NCBI GenBank assembly: GCA_021159185.1
Contig: JAGGSH010000016.1
Span: forward strand, 1 to 42,129
DNA from: a bacterium
GTDB taxonomy: Bacteria; Patescibacteriota; Minisyncoccia; Moranbacterales; UBA9337
Reading direction: 5' to 3'
Length of the DNA: 42,129 nt
The translations under genes were made by a program, and so were the position numbers. Position 1 is the first letter of the stretch; every line of letters begins with the position of its first letter. Shown one piece after another: positions 7,881-16,150 of the stretch. A model generated the notes under the pieces. That model was not told the DNA's origin. It ran no database searches and worked only from the letters and a program-made list of their open reading frames with translations.

Positions 7881-8490
7881 AGAAATATTAACAGAAGAAC
7901 AAAGAAAATTATTGCCGTTAGTTTCCAAATTTTCCAGACGATTTGGTTTGGTTGGAGGGACAGCGATTGCTTTGCATATTGGACACAGAGAATCTGTTGA
8001 TTTTGATTTATTTACGATAAAAAACAAATCCTTTAATAATAACAGCATAAAAAGAAAGATTTTAGAGACAAATCATATAGATGAGACGATCGTTAATAAG
8101 TTGGGAGAATTTACGTTTGTGATAAGTACGGTTAAATTTACGTTTTTTCATTATTTCTTTGAGATAGATTTTTCCGAGAAATTTGATGGCATCATTAAAA
8201 TGCCTAACCTATTGACTTTGGCGGCGATGAAAGCTCATGCATTGGGACAACGAGCCAAGTGGAAGGACTATGTGGATTTATATTTTATTATTCGGGATTT
8301 TTATTCCATAAATGAAATTGGCAAAAAGGCCAATAATCTTTTTGGAAACGAATTTAATGAAAAAATGTTTAAAGTTCAGCTGGGTTATTTTAAAGATATT
8401 AATTATTCTGAAAAAGTTATTTACAGAAAAGAATTTGAAGTGGATGATGAAACGATTAAAAAATTTTTGGTTGAAGCTAGTTTGTCTTAA
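7873..8490 (+). CDS. AbiEii/AbiGii-like nucleotidyltransferase (putative toxin)
   Basis: RFGLVGGTAIALHIGHRESVDFDLF: G-G-T-A-x6-HR-x-S-x-DFDLF nucleotidyltransferase motif. Confidence 0.8.
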   Translation: MHKEILTEEQRKLLPLVSKFSRRFGLVGGTAIALHIGHRESVDFDLFTIKNKSFNNNSIKRKILETNHIDETIVNKLGEFTFVISTVKFTFFHYFFEIDFSEKFDGIIKMPNLLTLAAMKAHALGQRAKWKDYVDLYFIIRDFYSINEIGKKANNLFGNEFNEKMFKVQLGYFKDINYSEKVIYRKEFEVDDETIKKFLVEASLS

Positions 8491-8496
8491 TAAATA

Positions 8497-9966
8497 ATGG
8501 CAAAGCTAACGGAATACTTATTTTACGCGCTTATCTTTCTTTTGCCGTGGCAGACGGTTTTTTTATTGCGGGAAATTTTTATTGGTGGAGAAAAATGGCA
8601 ATACGGAACAATAGGAATTTATTTGTCGGATGTAATTCTGGTGTTTTGGATGGTTTTAGTGTTAATAGCGAGCATTAAGCGACAAGCATTAAGCGGCAAG
8701 CAAATCCAAAAAAATTATAAGTTTGATAAAAATTTATATTTACGTTTGCTACTTGCTACTTGCTACTTGTTGCTTACTTGGTCTTTTATCTCCATTCTTT
8801 GGTCGGCGGATAAAACTCTGGCTTTTTATTTTTCTTTGAAATTATTGCTGGGCGCGGGATTGTTTCTGGCTTTGCGGGAGGTAAAAATAAATTGGCGGAA
8901 AATTGTTTTTGTATTCTTGGCGGCGGCGGTTTTGCAAAGCGCTTTGGCGATAGGACAGTTTGCTTTTCAAAGCGGTTTTTCCAGCAAGTGGCTGGGAATG
9001 AATAATTATGAATCTTGGCAAGGAGGAGTATCGGTTTTGGAAAACGAAGGAGGACGCTGGCTGCGCGCTTACGGAAGTTTGCCGCATCCTAATATTCTGG
9101 GCGGATATTTAACGCTCGCTTTCATCGCCGGACTGTATTTTTTATCAAGTAATTATAGAGGCGGCATAAACTATGGAAATATGAAAATAACAAAAAAGCG
9201 AGCAAATTTTCAATTTTCAATTTTCAATTTTCAATCAATTTTCAATGATATAATTTCTAATGTTAGAAATAATAAAACTAAATTAAATCAAATAGTTATT
9301 TTAACCAGCCTTCTGGTTATTCTTCTCGGAATACTTTTAACTTTTTCCCGCTCCGCGTGGCTGGCTTTGGCGGTTGGAATTATTTTTTTAGGCGTTGCCA
9401 TATGGCCGCGAACAGCCCGTTCCGAGAGCGAACAGTCCGCTAAGCAAAGTTTTATTAAATTATTATTGGTTTTCAGCTTAGCCGGAATAGTTTTTGCGAG
9501 CGTGAATTATAAAAACTTTTCCACCCGCTTTGACGCGGGAAAACGCTTGGAGCAAAAATCAATCAGTGAAAGAAACTCGTATTTCAACCAAGCTAGAGAA
9601 ATTATCAAAGAAAATTTTTGGCTGGGAACCGGCGCGGGAAATTACACCCTGGCGGTTTTTCAATCCACCTTCGCGTTTGCTTCGGCGGACAAGAAAAATG
9701 AAATCAAAAAACCCATTTGGCAATGCCAGCCGGTCCATAATGTTTTCGCGCTAATCTGGGCAGAACTGGGAATCGTCGGCTTGATACTGTTTGTTTTAAT
9801 TTTAGCGCAAATATTTTTAAAATCCTTAAAAAATAAAACCCTCTTTTGTTGTTTGTTGTTTGTTGTTTGTTGTTTGTTGTTTGTTGATCATTGGCTCTGG
9901 ACTACGCATTTTGGGATACTCTTATTCTGGCTGATAGCGGGATTAGCGATAAAACCTAAATCATAA
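8497..9966 (+). CDS. O-antigen ligase/Wzy-like polymerase membrane protein
   Basis: Multi-TM; FSRSAWLALAVG and NYTLAVFQ...VHNVFALIWAELGIVGLILF motifs typical of the Wzy_C/O-antigen ligase family. Confidence 0.85.
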   Translation: MAKLTEYLFYALIFLLPWQTVFLLREIFIGGEKWQYGTIGIYLSDVILVFWMVLVLIASIKRQALSGKQIQKNYKFDKNLYLRLLLATCYLLLTWSFISILWSADKTLAFYFSLKLLLGAGLFLALREVKINWRKIVFVFLAAAVLQSALAIGQFAFQSGFSSKWLGMNNYESWQGGVSVLENEGGRWLRAYGSLPHPNILGGYLTLAFIAGLYFLSSNYRGGINYGNMKITKKRANFQFSIFNFQSIFNDIISNVRNNKTKLNQIVILTSLLVILLGILLTFSRSAWLALAVGIIFLGVAIWPRTARSESEQSAKQSFIKLLLVFSLAGIVFASVNYKNFSTRFDAGKRLEQKSISERNSYFNQAREIIKENFWLGTGAGNYTLAVFQSTFAFASADKKNEIKKPIWQCQPVHNVFALIWAELGIVGLILFVLILAQIFLKSLKNKTLFCCLLFVVCCLLFVDHWLWTTHFGILLFWLIAGLAIKPKS

Positions 9967-9985
9967 AATAAATAAAATAAAAATT

Positions 9986-10100
9986 TATTACTCACTTATA
10001 CGCGATCGCTCATAAGTGATGGATTTTGCGATGGATCTTCTATTTTCAGCTCAAAATCCAGCATCTTTTTCCTTTATTTAAACCAAAGATAGCTAACCTC
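9986..10100. repeat. Dispersed ~115-bp intergenic repeat, partner of 5806-5918
   Basis: ATTACTCACTTATACGCGATCGCTCATAAGTGATGGATTTTGCGATGGATCTTCTATTTTCAGCTCAAAATCC...CCTTTATTTAAACCAAAGATAGCTAAC. Confidence 0.85.
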
Positions 10101-10132
10101 AATAAGAATTCCATAGTTAATTTATTTTCTGT

Positions 10133-10168
10133 AGTCCCTTACGGAATTCCGTGAGGGACTTTTTTTAT
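10133..10168 (+). terminator. Rho-independent terminator
   Basis: AGTCCCTTACGGAATTCCGTGAGGGACT palindrome followed by T7. Confidence 0.85.
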
Positions 10169-10288
10169 TCCCAAATTTTTGCGTTATTTTTTACGCACTA
10201 TGCTATTACGCGCTATGCTATTGACAAAAAGTCAAGTTTCTAATATAATAGAAATGAAGCTATAAATTATTATTAAAAAGCGAAAGTA

Positions 10289-10876
10289 ATGAGTAAAAAA
10301 GAGCTTATTTGGCGGGAAATTATTTTTCAAGCTATTGAAAAGAAAAAATTAGAATTTACCCAGAAGGGATTGGCGGAAAAGTTTGGCTTTTCACTAAGCA
10401 CGGTTTTTAACGCGCTCAAAATCCCGCGCCAAAGTGGAGCTATCAAGGTGACGGGCAGGAATTTTTCTGTCGTTGACGCGGAAAAATTTTTATATATTTG
10501 GGCGACTCAAAGAAATATGCGGAAAGAAATAATTTATGAAACTAATGTTTCGGAAAATGTTCAAAAAATAGAGGGACAGATGCCGGATGGAATAATTTTC
10601 GGAGGTTATAGCGCCTATGTCATGAGATACAAAGACGCTCCGGCTGATTACGCTAAAATTTATGTTTATGCCGGGCGCGAGAAATTGGAGGAAATAAAAA
10701 AACGCTTTCCCAAAAAACAAGGCGAGCCCAATTTTTTTATTCTTGAGAGCGATCCGCGGCTGGAAAATTTTGGCGGCATCGCGCCCGACATACAGCTATT
10801 CGTTGATTTTTGGAACATGGAAGATTGGTACGCGAAAGATTTTTTAAACGCTTTAAAAAATAAACTTTTTTTATAG
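10289..10876 (+). CDS. AbiEi-like winged-helix antitoxin/regulator
   Basis: N-terminal HTH (TQKGLAEKFGFSLSTVFNALKIPRQSGAIK); followed directly by a nucleotidyltransferase gene. Confidence 0.7.
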   Translation: MSKKELIWREIIFQAIEKKKLEFTQKGLAEKFGFSLSTVFNALKIPRQSGAIKVTGRNFSVVDAEKFLYIWATQRNMRKEIIYETNVSENVQKIEGQMPDGIIFGGYSAYVMRYKDAPADYAKIYVYAGREKLEEIKKRFPKKQGEPNFFILESDPRLENFGGIAPDIQLFVDFWNMEDWYAKDFLNALKNKLFL

Positions 10877-10880
10877 GTGT

Positions 10881-11498
10881 ATGCAATACTATAACGATAT
10901 TATCACACAAAAAAGTTTTGCTTATTTGCAAGATCTGAAGAGAAAGCACAAATTTATTCTTATTGGCGGATGGGCGGTTTATTTGTATTCAAAAAGCCTG
11001 AAATCTAAAGATGTTGACATCATTGTTGACTATGAAGTTTTAGCCAAAATGAAAGAGGCAAACGAAGTTTTTAAAAACGAAAGATTAAACAAATACGAAA
11101 TTAACGAAGGTAATTTTGATGTGGATATTTATGTTCCCCATTATTCAAAGTTGGGCGTAGAAATTGAAGAAATAAAAAAATTCTCCATCAATAAAGAAGG
11201 ATTTATTGTTCCCGCTTTAGAGAGCTTGCTGCTTATGAAACTATTTGCGTGGCACAGTCGCCGCGGTTCAAGCAAGGGGCAGAAAGACGAGTTGGATATC
11301 TTAAGCTTAGCTTTTTTACCGGAATTTGATTGGGAAAAATATGTGAAATTTGCCAAAAAATTCAATCTTTTAGAGTATGGCAAGGAATTCATTCAGCTTT
11401 TAAAAAGCACTCATAGCATCAAGGAGCTAAATATTAATGAGCAAAAAATGTCAAAAATGAAAAAGAATATTATGTCAAAACTAGAACTTTGTACGTAA
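10881..11498 (+). CDS. Nucleotidyltransferase, AbiEii-like putative toxin
   Basis: FILIGGWAVYLYSKSLKSKDVDIIVDYEVL nucleotidyltransferase signature; 4 bp downstream of the HTH gene. Confidence 0.75.
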   Translation: MQYYNDIITQKSFAYLQDLKRKHKFILIGGWAVYLYSKSLKSKDVDIIVDYEVLAKMKEANEVFKNERLNKYEINEGNFDVDIYVPHYSKLGVEIEEIKKFSINKEGFIVPALESLLLMKLFAWHSRRGSSKGQKDELDILSLAFLPEFDWEKYVKFAKKFNLLEYGKEFIQLLKSTHSIKELNINEQKMSKMKKNIMSKLELCT

Positions 11499-11503
11499 TT
11501 TTT

Positions 11504-12544
11504 ATGCCTGAATTGCCCGAAGTCCAAACAATTGTTAATGACCTGAATAAAAAAATCAAAGGCGATACGATCGTTGGCTTTTGGAGCGGCTGGAAAAAAG
11601 CGGTTAAGAATATTTCAGTCAAAAAATTCGGAGAAGAAATCCAAGGCCGAAAAATTTTGGGAGTGAGAAGGGTCGGCAAGAATATTTTTATTGATTTAAG
11701 TTATAACAAAACTATTTATATTCATTTGAAGATGACGGGACATCTGTTGGTAAAATTTCAAAATCCAAAATCCAAATTTCAAATCAAGCCCAAACCCCAA
11801 ATTATAAATCAAAAGTCAAAGGAGGAAAAATCTCCCCTAATCCTTTCTGGTCATCCGACGGGACAGGCTTTTTTAAAAAAAGGTGAAAATGGGAATTATT
11901 TTGACGAGAGGGTTAATCAGTATGTGCGGCATATATTCTATTTAAATCAAAAATCAAAAATCAAAAATCAAAATGACAATGTAAAATTAAAAATCAATTC
12001 CAAGTTCAGAATTCAAAATTTCAACAAGACTCTAGAGTTTTCGGATTTGAGGAAATTTGGAAAAATTGTTTTGGCGGATACGGATAAATTGGAAAGTTTA
12101 AAAGAAATAAAAAGCTTGGGAATAGACGCGCTAAGCAGAAAATTTACGCTGAAAAGGTTTAAAGAAATTTTAAAAAAAAGACAAAACAGCTTAATTGGAA
12201 TAATTTTAATGAACCAAAATTTAATTGCCGGCATCGGCAACATTTATCGCAGTGAAATTCTTTTTGACGCCAAAATTTTACCGACAAGAAAAGCGGCTAG
12301 TTTAAAACCGGCGGAGATAAAAAGTCTTTATGGTTCTATTAAAAAAATCCTTAAAAAAGCGGTTAAAATGCGCGGGACTTCGGACAGCGACTACCGTGAT
12401 ACAGCCGGCGCTCCCGGCGGATTTCATAAAATCCTAAAAGTCTATCGCCGGGAAAAGCAAAAATGTAAAAAGTGTGATACAATGATAAAAAGAATTAAGT
12501 TGGGGCAGAGGAGTGTGTATTATTGCCCCAATTGTCAAAAATAA
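11504..12544 (+). CDS. mutM: Formamidopyrimidine-DNA glycosylase (with two repeat-encoded insertions)
   Basis: MPELPEVQTIV N-terminus, IAGIGNIYRSEILFDAKI, C-terminal zinc finger CKKCDTMIKRIKLGQRSVYYCPNCQK; start at ATG 11504. Confidence 0.96.
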   Translation: MPELPEVQTIVNDLNKKIKGDTIVGFWSGWKKAVKNISVKKFGEEIQGRKILGVRRVGKNIFIDLSYNKTIYIHLKMTGHLLVKFQNPKSKFQIKPKPQIINQKSKEEKSPLILSGHPTGQAFLKKGENGNYFDERVNQYVRHIFYLNQKSKIKNQNDNVKLKINSKFRIQNFNKTLEFSDLRKFGKIVLADTDKLESLKEIKSLGIDALSRKFTLKRFKEILKKRQNSLIGIILMNQNLIAGIGNIYRSEILFDAKILPTRKAASLKPAEIKSLYGSIKKILKKAVKMRGTSDSDYRDTAGAPGGFHKILKVYRREKQKCKKCDTMIKRIKLGQRSVYYCPNCQK

Positions 12545-12690
12545 ATAATATAAATCACTAATCAACGCGAATTCTTCACTAATTATCACGAATAGTAAAA
12601 TCCCCCCAACCCCCTTTTACAAAGGGGGAGGAAAAAGCGAATTAGGGATTATTCGGGAAAAATCAGTGTTGATTCGGGATTTAGATCATT

Positions 12691-13788
12691 ATGACTAGAC
12701 AACAAAAAATAATCATCGCTGTTGTGGCGATAGTAATCGCTGGAATACTGGTTTATTTCACGGTCGGGCGCGGCGCTATGCGAACCAAAAGAGTGAAACA
12801 GATTCAAACGGAAAATAATGAAGTCCAGAACAATCTGCCTATTGCCAACGAAGGCAATGTCAGCCCGATTTCCGGATTAGCTTGCGAAAATTGGAACCGC
12901 CGCCCGATTGCGGTAATGCAGCCTTCCGATGTCGCGGCGCGTCCGGCTTCCGGATTTTCCGAAGCGGATATGGTGATAGAAATGCCCGTGATTACCGCCA
13001 CCATTACTCGGCTGATGGGAGTTTATGTTTGCAACAGTCCGGAGGAAGTGGGATCAATAAGAAGCGCCCGGCACGATTTCGTGCATCTGGCCAAAGGGCT
13101 GGACGCTATTTTTGTCCATTGGGGAAGATCGCAGATGGACTGGTTTATAGAAAAACTGAATAGCGGAATAATAGATAATATAAACTGCAACAGCGACGCG
13201 GGAAAATCAGCCAATGGATATTGCTTCCGGCATCCCGATCTTGTTGGCATGCACTCGGGATATATAAAGTTCGCCAAAATTCTTGAGGCCAGTCGCGATT
13301 TCGGATACCGGATGGAAAATAAATTCTCCGGATATGCTCACCAGCCGGAAGCCTCCATAGATGAACGACCGGAAGGCGGACATTTGCGAGTGGCTTTTGC
13401 CGGCATTTACGCGGCGGATTATGATTATGACAAAAATAGCAATTCTTATTTAAGAACTTGGGGAAAGAAGGAAGATAAGGATAGAAATAATGGAGAGAGA
13501 ATTGCTCCGAAGAATATTGTGGTAATGATGGCTAAATCCTATCAAATTGAAGGGCAGTATAATAATGTGGAATTAGGCGATCCTTGGCAAGATTCATCTG
13601 ACAGTGGCGAGGCGCATTATTATTTTAACGGGAAAGAATATCACGGCACTTGGAAAAAAGATAAATCTGACATAGCCAGCAAATTATTTTTCTACGACGA
13701 ATCCGGACAGGAAATTAAATTTGTTCCCGGACAAATCTGGGTGGAGATTCTAGAGCCGGGACAAAGATTAAAGTGGGAAGTAAAATAG
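12691..13788 (+). CDS. DUF3048 (YerB-like) membrane-anchored protein
   Basis: N-terminal TM; RPIAVMQPSDVAARPASGFSEADMVIEMPV...EEVGSIRSARHDFVHLA. Confidence 0.8.
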   Translation: MTRQQKIIIAVVAIVIAGILVYFTVGRGAMRTKRVKQIQTENNEVQNNLPIANEGNVSPISGLACENWNRRPIAVMQPSDVAARPASGFSEADMVIEMPVITATITRLMGVYVCNSPEEVGSIRSARHDFVHLAKGLDAIFVHWGRSQMDWFIEKLNSGIIDNINCNSDAGKSANGYCFRHPDLVGMHSGYIKFAKILEASRDFGYRMENKFSGYAHQPEASIDERPEGGHLRVAFAGIYAADYDYDKNSNSYLRTWGKKEDKDRNNGERIAPKNIVVMMAKSYQIEGQYNNVELGDPWQDSSDSGEAHYYFNGKEYHGTWKKDKSDIASKLFFYDESGQEIKFVPGQIWVEILEPGQRLKWEVK

Positions 13789-13789
13789 T

Positions 13790-14857
13790 ATGTTACTATT
13801 CTTGTACGGTGAAGATAGTTTTCGCTCCGGCGAAAAACTTGCCGGAATAAAAAATAAATTTCTGCAAAAAGATAAAATAGGCTCTGGCTTAAGTATTGTT
13901 GATTTTGAGGAAAACGGCGAGGAAGCCAATCTGCCGGAGATAGCGGGCGCGCGAGGGCTTTTTTCCGTCAAGCGGTTGGTAATAGCCAAAAATTTAATTT
14001 TAAGCGGGACCGCCGGCAATCAGTCAGAAGCTTTGAATTTTTTAGAGTCCAATAAAAAAAATCTTCAAGCCAGCCAAGATTTAGTGTTAGTTTTTTGGGA
14101 AAAAGGATTGCCCAGAAAAAATAATAAGCTGTTTAAATTTTTATTGGCTAATTCTAAAAGCCAGAATTTTGAAAAATTAAGCGGCGGCAAGCTTTCCGCT
14201 TGGATATTGAAGCGAGTTCAAAGTTTGGGCGGAAAAATATCGCTGCCAGCTTTAAATAAATTGGCGGCTTATGTCGGCAGTGATCTTTTTCAGATGGATA
14301 ATGAAATTGAAAAGCTGGTAAATTATGTATCTCCTTCTGAAAAAGGCCTGTCTGCCGGCGAGGCAAAGGTTGAGAGCGGGGAAAAAAACGGCATAATTAC
14401 CGAGACCGACATTGATCTTTTAGTAAAATCTAAAATTAAAGCTAATATCTTTGAAACGATTGACGCTTTGGCGTCCAAAGATAAAAAAAAGGCGCTGGAA
14501 CTTTTGCATAACCAATTGGAAAAAGGCGATGATCCCTTTTATATTTTCTCAATGTATGTTTACCAATTCCGCAACCTTTTAAAAATTGGCGGGTTTTTCG
14601 CCCAAGGCGCCGCGCCTGCCGGCGGGCAGGGATCAGCCTCGGGCCGATATTTTCAGGGAAACACCAATCAATATGAAATTGCCAAGTTGGCCAAACTTCA
14701 CCCTTTCGTGGCGCAAAAAGGAATAGCCCAGTTGCGGGGATTTACTCTGGCGCAGCTCAAAAAAATTTACAAAAAACTCGGAGAAATAGATTTCCAAATC
14801 AAAACCGGAAAAGTTGATATTATCCTAGCGCTGGATAAGTTTGTGGTTGGGATATAA
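13790..14857 (+). CDS. holA: DNA polymerase III subunit delta-like protein
   Basis: MLLFLYGEDSFRSGEKL N-terminus; NEIEKLVNYV, IFETIDALASKDKKKALELLHNQLEKGDDPFYIFSMYVYQFRNLL typical of HolA. Confidence 0.85.
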   Translation: MLLFLYGEDSFRSGEKLAGIKNKFLQKDKIGSGLSIVDFEENGEEANLPEIAGARGLFSVKRLVIAKNLILSGTAGNQSEALNFLESNKKNLQASQDLVLVFWEKGLPRKNNKLFKFLLANSKSQNFEKLSGGKLSAWILKRVQSLGGKISLPALNKLAAYVGSDLFQMDNEIEKLVNYVSPSEKGLSAGEAKVESGEKNGIITETDIDLLVKSKIKANIFETIDALASKDKKKALELLHNQLEKGDDPFYIFSMYVYQFRNLLKIGGFFAQGAAPAGGQGSASGRYFQGNTNQYEIAKLAKLHPFVAQKGIAQLRGFTLAQLKKIYKKLGEIDFQIKTGKVDIILALDKFVVGI

Positions 14858-14943
14858 AATGCATTATTATGCAAGGAATAAAAAACAGGTTTAAAATTTT
14901 AAAACTTTAAACCTGATACGGTTTAATTTTTTTGCCTTGTTTA

Positions 14944-15213
14944 TTATTTCTTCACCAACCCTTTCACCAACTTATTTAACCGCGATTTGTAACGAGCCGC
15001 GGTGTTTTTTTTAAGAACTTTTTTTTGAGCGGCTTTATCTAAAGCTTTAATGGATTTTTTGAGCCATTCTTGGGCGATTTTGATTTTCTTATTCGCTACC
15101 GCTTCGCGGGTTTTTTTAATGGCGCTGCGGTAAACACCTCTTACGACTTTATTTCGCAATGCTTTTTTAGCGCTGACCCGCATATATTTTTTGGCTGATT
15201 TTTTGATGGGCAT
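14944..15213 (-). CDS. rpsT: 30S ribosomal protein S20
   Basis: MPIKKSAKKYMRVSAKKALRNKVVRGVYRSAIKKTREAV...; lysine-rich S20 pattern. Confidence 0.9.
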   Translation of the reverse strand: MPIKKSAKKYMRVSAKKALRNKVVRGVYRSAIKKTREAVANKKIKIAQEWLKKSIKALDKAAQKKVLKKNTAARYKSRLNKLVKGLVKK

Positions 15214-15329
15214 AATTCGCTTTGCTCAAATGCAAAATGCAAAAATAAAAATGCAAAATTGATCTGAAATAAAAAATTTAACTTACTTATTTTTAGCACA
15301 AGGTGGATTTTTTGGCAAGAGATGCTAGA

Positions 15330-15396
15330 ATGCTAATAGTCGCGAATGTTTTAATGCTAATGTTTGCGAATGTTTTAATGCTAATAGTCGCGAATG
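15330..15396 (+). repeat. 24-bp tandem repeat, ~2.8 copies, upstream of ruvA
   Basis: ATGCTAATAGTCGCGAATGTTTTA / ATGCTAATGTTTGCGAATGTTTTA / ATGCTAATAGTCGCGAATG. Confidence 0.9.
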
Positions 15397-15465
15397 CGAA
15401 AACGAATATTTATGAATATTTATTTGGAATTATTCGTTTTGTAATTTGCGATAATTTGCGAACCA

Positions 15466-16038
15466 ATGATAAGCAAATTACGGGGGATAATTGAATATCT
15501 AAAAGATAATTACGCTGTGGTGGACGTGAGCGGCGTGGGCTATAAAGTTTTTGTGACTGATTATACTTTCGGGAAATTGGCGGGGAAGGAAGAAGTTGAA
15601 TTGCATATTTATACTCATGTGCGTGAGGATACGCTGGCCTTGTACGGTTTTTTGGATTTGGAAGAAAAAGAAATGTTTGAACTTTTGATTTCTATTTCCG
15701 GAATCGGTCCCAAAGCGGCGCTGGGGATTTTATCCATCGCTGATCCGAAAACAATTCGTACGGCTATCGCCAATGATGACCCTTCTATTTTAACCAGAGT
15801 TTCCGGGGTGGGCAAAAAAACAGCGGAAAGGGTTATTTTGGAATTGAAAAATAAAGTGGCTAATTTAACCGAAGGCGAAAAAGAAATGGCGACGGTGGAC
15901 AGTGAAGCTATTGAAGCGCTAGTCGCTTTGGGATATTCTGTCGCGGAGGCGCGCGAAGCGCTTAAATCAATTCCCGCGAATACAAAAAGCGTAGAAGAAA
16001 AAATAAAAGCGGCGCTGAAGAGTTTGGGAAAAAAATAA
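15466..16038 (+). CDS. ruvA: Holliday junction branch migration protein RuvA
   Basis: MISKLRGIIEYLKDNYAVVDVSGVGYKVFV...LYGFLDLEEKEMFELLISISGIGPKAALGIL...GVGKKTAERVILELK. Confidence 0.97.
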   Translation: MISKLRGIIEYLKDNYAVVDVSGVGYKVFVTDYTFGKLAGKEEVELHIYTHVREDTLALYGFLDLEEKEMFELLISISGIGPKAALGILSIADPKTIRTAIANDDPSILTRVSGVGKKTAERVILELKNKVANLTEGEKEMATVDSEAIEALVALGYSVAEAREALKSIPANTKSVEEKIKAALKSLGKK

Positions 16039-16109
16039 GCGGGATTAGTATAGTGGCAGTACGTATCCTTCCCAAGGATAAAACGCGAGTCCGATTCTCG
16101 TATCCCGCT
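16039..16109 (+). tRNA. tRNA-Gly(CCC)
   Basis: GCGGGAT/ATCCCGC acceptor; anticodon loop TTCCCAA in stem TATCC/GGATA; starts directly after the ruvA TAA. Confidence 0.88.
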
Positions 16110-16150
16110 CATTTTTAGAATCATGAATTGTGAATTACGAATTGGGTTAT

